Assembly (NCBI GenBank): GCA_028386065.3
Contig: JAKUCV010007745.1
Span: 91,284-155,283 of the forward strand
DNA from: Turnera subulata
Lineage: Eukaryota; Streptophyta; Magnoliopsida; Malpighiales; Passifloraceae
Length of the DNA: 64,000 nucleotides
Direction: 5' to 3'
The position numbers were made by a program, and so were the translations under genes. Positions within the stretch are counted from its first letter, which is position 1. Each line of letters starts with the position of its first letter. Shown piece by piece: positions 58,190-64,000 of this stretch. The notes under the pieces are model-generated. The model worked only from the letters and a program-made list of their open reading frames with translations. It ran no database searches and was not told where the DNA came from.

Positions 58190-60891
58190 CTTTTTCAAAA
58201 TTTTGGAACTTGGTGTGTGGTTCTATTACAAAGTTTATTTAGGATGCTTTTCTTAATGGTGGTTTCAATCTAGTGATGAATAGAACTTTGATCACTGTTA
58301 TCCCCAAAGTGGATAGTCTCGAGTTTGTCACTCAATTCCGACCTATCAGCCCATGCAATGTGGTGTACAAAATTCTCACTAAAGTGATTGTTAACAGGTT
58401 TTCTCAAGTAGTTAAGCCTCCTTTATCAAATGAGCTTTGTGCCTCGTCGAATTATACATGACAATGTTGTGATTGTTCAAGAAATTCTCCATTCTATACG
58501 GGGCCATTAAACTAGATTTGGAGAAGGCTTGTGGCGGGCTTCGCTGGGATTTCGTAGAGGATACTCTACATGATATTGGGCTCCCTAATAATTTCATTCC
58601 ATTGATTATGTCTTGCATCTCAACGAGTTCAATGCAAGTTCTATGGAATGGTGAGGCGACCAGAGTTTTTCGTCCTACTAGAGGAGTTCGGCAAGGGGAC
58701 CCAGTCTCCCTATATTTTTGTTTTATGTTTAGAACACTCGCATATGATAGGACAATTGGTCAACAATGAAGCATGGAAATCAATCCAAGTTTGTCGGGAT
58801 GCCCCAACTATTTCTCATATGTTCTTTGCAGACGATCTTGTCCTTTATGCAGAGGCTAATCGCCAGCAAGCACAAACCATTATGGATTGTCTTGATAGTT
58901 TTTGTACTAGTTCAGGACAGAAGGTGAGTAAGACCAAGTCCCAGGTGTATTTTCTCGAAGAATATTTCTCCTTCTTTGGCCGATGCTATCAGCATTCAGT
59001 TGGGTATCCCGAAGACTGATAATTTGGGCATGTACCTAGGCACACCATTAATCCATGGTGGCGTGACCACAGATACTTTCAAACATATTATGGAAAAGGT
59101 GGAGGGCCGTCTAGGATAGAAATCTAAATGCTTATCCTTTGTAGGTCGTCTCACTTTGGCTCAATCTGTTTTATAATCGATTCTTTATATTCAATGCAGG
59201 CCCTTCCTCTCCCGATTGGTATTTGTGAGGAAATTGGCAGGAAAATACGTCAATTCATTTGGGGTGCTTCTGAGAGAAATAGGAAGATGGCAAAAGTCTC
59301 TTGGGAGACGCTTTGTCATCCGAAGAGTGAGGGTGGTTTAGGTCTGCGACGTATGCACCAAGCTAATGAGGCATTTCTTGCCAAACTCGCTTGGAGTCTC
59401 ATCACAAGACCAGATGCATTGTGGGTCCTGCGAGCCAAGTATGGTACAGGTTCTTTCATTGTCTCGGTAGTGCATGAACGCCAAAATGCCTCCATCATTT
59501 GGGGTGGCATTTGCCGAGCATGGCCACTAGTTCAATGCAGTATGAGTTGGATATTGGGTGATGGCACACAAGTGAGTTTTCGGCGGGATCCATGGATACC
59601 TAGGATGGGAGCTCTATGTCTTTTTGATGGGGTTTATATACCGGCAGACATGGTGGGCATGGCTGTTGTCGATTTTGTTCATGACTCAGGTAGTTGGAAC
59701 TGGGACTTGCTGCAATTTGTTCTACCTTTGCACATAACAGCCTGCATACTGTCACTATCCCCGCCATCAGTTTCGGGAAATGTTGATCAGGTGTACTGGG
59801 ATGGCACTGCCTCGGGAGAATGTTCGGTGAAGTTCACATACCAGCTGTTGGCTCCACATGCCCATGACAGTGCTCGATGCCATCTTTGGAAGGCTCTTTG
59901 GAAGAGGGGTCTGCCTCGAGCACAGACTACCATCTTTGGAAGGCTCTTTGGAAGTGGAGGGGTCTGCCTCGAGCACAGACTCTACTTTGGCAGGTTGCAC
60001 AGAATGCGGTGTTTACTAACGAACACCGAGTTTATCGACTTCTTGCCGTTGATGCGGGTTGCCCCGTGGTCCTCATGGGTCTGAATCTTGTTTATATGCT
60101 TTACGGGATTGCCCTGGTTCTAAAGTCATTTGGCAACAATTGTTACAACCCAGCTCGTGGGGTGAGTTTTTTACTTGTGACCAGGATACTTTACTGACTA
60201 GAGGCTTGCAATCGGCCTTTCAGTGTGTATCGTGCTTTTCCGCTAATATTATTTTTGGCATGGCTGTTTGGTTGATTTGGAAATGGAGGAATGAATTTGT
60301 GTTTGATGAGGAAACCCGTCCCCAGACATGATATCTGTCAGCATAGTGAGGTTCATAAAGAAGTTGTTTTGGAATGCAACCTGTCGGCTAATGACGAGGA
60401 ACTAAGGCAGTTTGTGTGTTGGTCCCCTCCACTTCCTGGATGGTTGAAAATAAATGTGCATGCTGCGGTCGCCTTAACTACTAATGCTACCGCTACGGGT
60501 GGATTATGGGTTTTAGAAATCGGATCCCTCCTGCCTCAATCATTCTTGCTGAATTCAATGCAGTGCTCGACGGTCTGGTTATGGCCACGCGAGCTGGATT
60601 TCGTATGGTGGTGGTGGAGTCGGACAATCTTGACGATGTTCAGGTGCTTTCAGGGCAACAAATCAGTCGTCTCTTGACTCACCCTTTGCTCTTTCATATT
60701 CGAGACCTCTGCAACATGTTTTCTTCTGTCCAATTTCAGCATTGCTTACGGGATCCCAACCTTGTTGCTGACCTCTTGGCTAAATCTGCTCTGTCACAGG
60801 ATGAAGGCTTTCAGTTCTTGCAGGAACCACCACGTATTATCTCACAGTCTCTTGCCGTGGATTGCAGTTTTTCCCGCAACTTTGCAGTTTA
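58190..60891 (+). mobile_element. LINE-9: 5'-truncated L1-type LINE
   Basis: ORF2 remains in order: reverse transcriptase start (NRTLITVIPKVDSLEFVTQF, RPISPCNVVYKILTKVIVNR), KLDLEKACGGLRWDFVEDTL, the FxxRGVRQGDPxS block near 58680-58710, the active site FADD near 58830, the C-terminal zinc-binding/connection domain (59170-60060), and an RNase H domain in the last 300 bases (AEFNAVLDGLVMATRAGF, VVVESDN, then VADLLAKSA). At least six frameshifts or stops break it. The endonuclease domain is absent because of 5' truncation, as is normal for LINE copies. No clear poly-A tail or target duplication was found. Confidence 0.88.
59880..59981 (+). repeat. 50-bp tandem duplication within LINE-9
   Basis: CATCTTTGGAAGGCTCTTTG... 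occurs at 59880-59929 and again from 59930. The second copy has three extra bases (GTGGAGGGG against GAGGGG) and is probably the original, as it keeps a KWRGLPRAQ reading. Confidence 0.85.
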
Positions 60892-62601
60892 ATGTTTTCT
60901 CAGACACTCTATGTAACAAAAACATAGTACAATAATTGGTCAACTACAAAACCAACAATTTTGAATGCAGTTTGATCACCAAAAAAGGGAATGCCTAAGG
61001 GCAAAGACACAACACTCGATTTGTTGTTTAATTGTTTATATATTGGCATGCGAAGGCAGCAACAGTCTGCTTCTTTTCTTCTTTTAACTTTTTTTTTTAA
61101 AAAAAAGAAATAACAACAACGGATCTTTGGCTGCACGGATTTCTTGAAAAACGAAGTGATAGGCACGAAGGTTTAAAGGTAGACCTATTATTTTAAATGC
61201 GGTCATTCATAAACCAGTTACTGGTACAAATAACATAAAGAAATGTAACCAACGTTTATTGGAAAAAGCAACTTGAGAAACCGAAGATTTGATTAGATAT
61301 TAAGCAGCATTTTTTTTGCCGTTTAATAAGAGTCTAGTGGTACGATTAATTATTAAATGCATATCATGGCGTTTGTTGTGGTCTATCTCATCACTAAAAG
61401 CACAGAAGTTTGGAATTTTCTATGTATCATCTACGCTCAGAGAAAATACTTAAACGTTGTAAACTTATATCCACATTTCATAAGACACATCTGGCTTTAA
61501 TGATGGATGGAGAGGAAAAAAATTGCTGAAAAATTGAGTCAAAATGCTGCTTTCTGAAACTTGGAAAAAAAATAATCATCTTAAATTAAGAAAAAAAATC
61601 TGAAAATTGAGTAAAAATGCTGCCTTTCGTAAGGTCAGATCTTTTCGTTTTGAGAAGTTTCAAAATTATGATTATCTGAGTTCTACCCACAATCTGTCTT
61701 CTTTTATGCAGAAATGCCTTTTTTAGTTTTGGGATGATAATGGATGAGCAGGTTATGCTTAATTTAAGACTTTGAATAGAGATGGACCGTCAAAAGAAAA
61801 TGCGGAAATACCAATCAAGAAATAGGGAATTATGTCTTAGTTCAAATTTTTTTTTTTTGAGAATCTGTCTTTAGTTCAAGTTTAGTGTTTACAAAAGTAT
61901 TTTCATATTTGTTGAAAAAAAAATGGCGGGAGGATCTTCACTCCACCCTTTAGCTAGATAATCAAAAGAAAAGATTAGTGTCTTTGGAGCATGGTAAAGT
62001 GGAGAGAAACTTTTTTTTTTTTCTTTTGATAACAAAGTGAGAGATACTTTGTTAACTGATTATGGCTGTGAACTGTGATGTCTGTCATGGATCCTTCTCA
62101 TGTTTTAGCTTGATTTCCAATCTCAAGAAAATAAAACACAAGCAAATATTGTTTTTCTTTTTTCTTGGATCTTTACAAAGTGAAAATTAAATAATGATGT
62201 TTCCCAGATGTGAATGCTCCAGTACTTTTGAGCAGGAGAGGAAGAAAAAAAAAAGAAGAAAAAAACAAAAGAAAGAATGTCCCACTCGTAGTACTAGAAA
62301 TTACTCCCTCTGTTTTTTTTCTTAAGGCGTTTTGGAGTTGTGCACAACCCTCAAGAAATGCCTTTAATTTCATAAAGTCACTTACATATTGACAAATTTA
62401 ACCCTCTAACTTTATTAACAAAATTATCATTAGCCCGCCAAACCTCTTGTTTTAACTTTGATTAAAATCATCTAAGCGCCAGCGCCAATTTTTAAGATGA
62501 TGATATTTAAATATTTTCCCCTTCACTATAACTTTATAAACCTCTGTACTTAACAAACTGACATTTTTAATTTCTATGTCTTAATAAACATATTAAAAAC
62601 A
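60892..62601. other. Non-coding AT-rich sequence
   Basis: No gene seen. Homopolymer A and T runs (61087-61106, 61849-61858, 62011-62021). TACTCCCTCTGTTTTTTTTC at 62303-62322 resembles one end of a Stowaway-type MITE, but no matching inverted end was found. Confidence 0.5.
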
Positions 62602-62710
62602 ATGGAATGTGATGGAGTTTTGTTCGACTTAAACATTGAACCGCTAGAAGAGGTATTAGATGCAGATCAAAATACCTCACCAGAAGGCACAATCCCTATC
62701 AATATCCCTG
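62602..62710 (+). other. Possible orphan first exon
   Basis: The ATG at 62602 opens a 36-codon frame, MECDGVLFDLNIEPLEEVLD and then DADQ-, Ser- and Pro-containing text, that ends at a good splice donor (CCTG|GTATGT at 62710/62711). FDLN resembles the EAR-type LxLxL/DLN motifs of plant transcriptional regulators, which may be chance. No following exon was found. Twenty-five bases of it (AAAATACCTCACCAGAAGGC...) are repeated at 62796-62820. Confidence 0.25.
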
Positions 62711-63850
62711 GTATGTTTTGAAATTTATGCTTTAGTAAATTTTATATTGAATTCTTATGCTTTATATTGAAATTTATGTTTTGAAATCCCTGTCAAAATA
62801 CCTCACCAGAAGGCACACTTTACTGTTACCAACGTTAACTAAACTGCCACTAGTAGAATACAATAAACAATCAAGAAAGGAAAAAGAAGATGTAAAATAC
62901 TTATTTTTATGAATATTGCTGAAGAGGAGAAAGGCCCGTGCAAAACCATTGTATATCCCCCAACTCCTGAGGCAATTTATAGAAGGCTAATATATAGGCA
63001 AACTTTGGTAAAAAAATTAACAACACGGGTTCCATGCTTTTGCTTTATCTCTTTCACAATCTATATTTTGAAGTAGGCATCCAAGAACAAGAACAAAAAG
63101 ATAAAGCAAAAGCATCAAACTAAAAAAAGAGAGACAGAGAGAGCAAATATAGAGTAAAAAAGTGAAAGAGTATGGAACCCGCTTTGCTTTCCTTGAGATA
63201 GAAATCAAGTACCAAATCCACAATCTAGCCTTGCTTTTCGTTTTTAAAAATTACTCCAACAGATGGGTTCACAGCATTCAAAGAGTTTGGGGGGAAAAAG
63301 AGGGGGAGAATCAAAGGAATCCAATCCATCATATTTTACAGGAAAATGAAAGGAACTGACCCAACCAACTGATCTCCTTTGAGATAAAAAAAGCTTGACC
63401 TAAAAATCTGCATCCCCAAATTTAGTTCTGTTAAGGTACGTTTTGTTAATTATACTTATGTACATTTCTGATAATTTTAAATTCTGATTTTTACTCATCT
63501 ATTTCTCCAGGAATCTTAGAATGAAAGGATTTCGTTTGGAGCAGCAAATCAAAGTATGTAAGAAAAGATATCATTCTTTCGGTAATTTAGGGGTGGGTGG
63601 GAATGTAATGGATGTGGGATTGAGTTGTTCTTCTGGAAATCAACAACTTCTATGTTCCGTGGAGTCTTTTTAATTGAATGGATATTTAGTATTTTTAAGT
63701 GATTGCCCAGTTAGATATCTGAGGAAAAAAGATAAATTCAGATTGGAAATGAAACTGAATGATGAAAAGAACTCATATTATTGAATGGTGATTACAAAGT
63801 TAAAAGGATAACCATAAAGCTCATACACAAACGGAAAAGGACGCATACAT
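62711..63850. other. Non-coding sequence
   Basis: No gene supported. The right part (63690-63850) probably contains the 3' untranslated region of the minus-strand frame ending at 63851. Confidence 0.5.
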
Positions 63851-64000
63851 TTAACGATTCGGAACGACGTTGACACGGAAACTGTTTGGATCGTTGTTGA
63901 CGTTGACCGTGACCCTATCGCTCCAAGAGAACCACATGCCGCCTCTGTCTCGCTGGCCAGGAATCTCGAACCGGTTAGCTTGAGGGAATCGGAGTGGAAT
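63851..64000 (-). CDS. C-terminal end of an EEP-like ORF, homologous to the copia-borne antisense ORFs (partial)
   Basis: The minus-strand frame is open from the window edge to TAA at 63851-63853, 49 residues: IPLRFPQANRFEIPGQ, GGMWFSWSDRVTVNVNND, then SFRVNVVPNR. It matches the ends of the antisense ORFs at 2427, 10084 and about 46140, and ends at the same residue (PNR). The bases beyond the stop are only weakly like those after the copia copies, and no copia gag, LTR or integrase was seen nearby. It could be the host gene from which the copia ORF came, another copy whose carrier lies to the right, or a LINE endonuclease. The 5' part lies outside the window. Confidence 0.7.
   Translation of the reverse strand: MPLRFPQANRFEIPGQRDRGGMWFSWSDRVTVNVNNDPNSFRVNVVPNR

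Noticed and set aside
62303..62322. Stowaway-like MITE end (TACTCCCTCTG...)
   Set aside because: No matching inverted end or second TA found within 1 kb, so only a resemblance.
1..64000. CRISPR arrays, bacterial operons, rRNA or tRNA genes
   Set aside because: None seen. The repeat arrays present lie in retrotransposon leaders or minisatellites and lack CRISPR spacing or cas genes. No tRNA cloverleaf with A and B boxes was noticed by eye, but this needs a dedicated scan.

Overview
The window is nuclear DNA of a flowering plant, very probably a eudicot. It holds plant-type Ty1/copia and Ty3/gypsy LTR retrotransposons with plant clade signatures, an L1-type LINE whose ORF ends in an RNase H domain, and a P-type pentatricopeptide-repeat (PPR) gene whose intron has GT/AG borders. 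I could not name the species. About 80% of the window is transposon-derived. Only two host genes are clear: a small two-exon membrane protein gene (complement of 50004-52328) and the PPR gene (54601-56741). A third open reading frame runs off the right edge (complement of 63851-64000).

Layout. 219-6410: a complete non-autonomous copia element (Copia-1), 233-bp LTRs, target duplication TAAAG. About 6927-12195: a broken copia relative (Copia-2) split by a gypsy-like solo LTR (8268-9731) and by other repeat DNA (10323 to about 12050). 13721-15480: a gypsy fragment with LTR, primer-binding region, gag and protease remains. 17754-29012: a Tekay-like chromovirus on the minus strand with LTRs of about 3.1 kb. 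30549-49548: a second copia element on the minus strand (Copia-5), 191-bp LTRs, target duplication TTTCT. Copia-5 has been inflated to 19 kb by nested insertions: a gypsy-like solo LTR (33915-45527) that itself contains a CRM-clade gypsy element (35927-43274), and a 1.1-kb foldback element with a perfect 10-bp target duplication (46973-48090). From 49549 on the DNA is mostly genic or intergenic, with a 5'-truncated LINE at about 58190-60891.

The main point of interest is an open reading frame carried antisense to the dead copia polyproteins. It encodes a novel N-terminal part joined to the start of an endonuclease/exonuclease/phosphatase (EEP) fold like that of LINE endonucleases. It occurs three times inside copia elements, in Copia-1, Copia-2 and Copia-5, and once more at the right edge of the window in DNA I cannot assign to a copia element. 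In Copia-1 it is uninterrupted although gag and pol there are ruined. The two measurable copies agree in about nine residues of ten although the LTRs of their carriers are unrelated apart from their ends. This looks like a gene captured and spread by copia elements, possibly under selection.

A second theme is that the non-coding parts of several elements are built from arrays of short palindromes: CCAGC-NNGAA-GCTGG hairpins, CATCGATG repeats, and TGGGCT/AGGCCCA pairs. One module of roughly 150 bp is shared between the copia leaders and a gypsy-like LTR.

Many start codons of transposon ORFs are uncertain, because long open frames often begin after a stop with no ATG.
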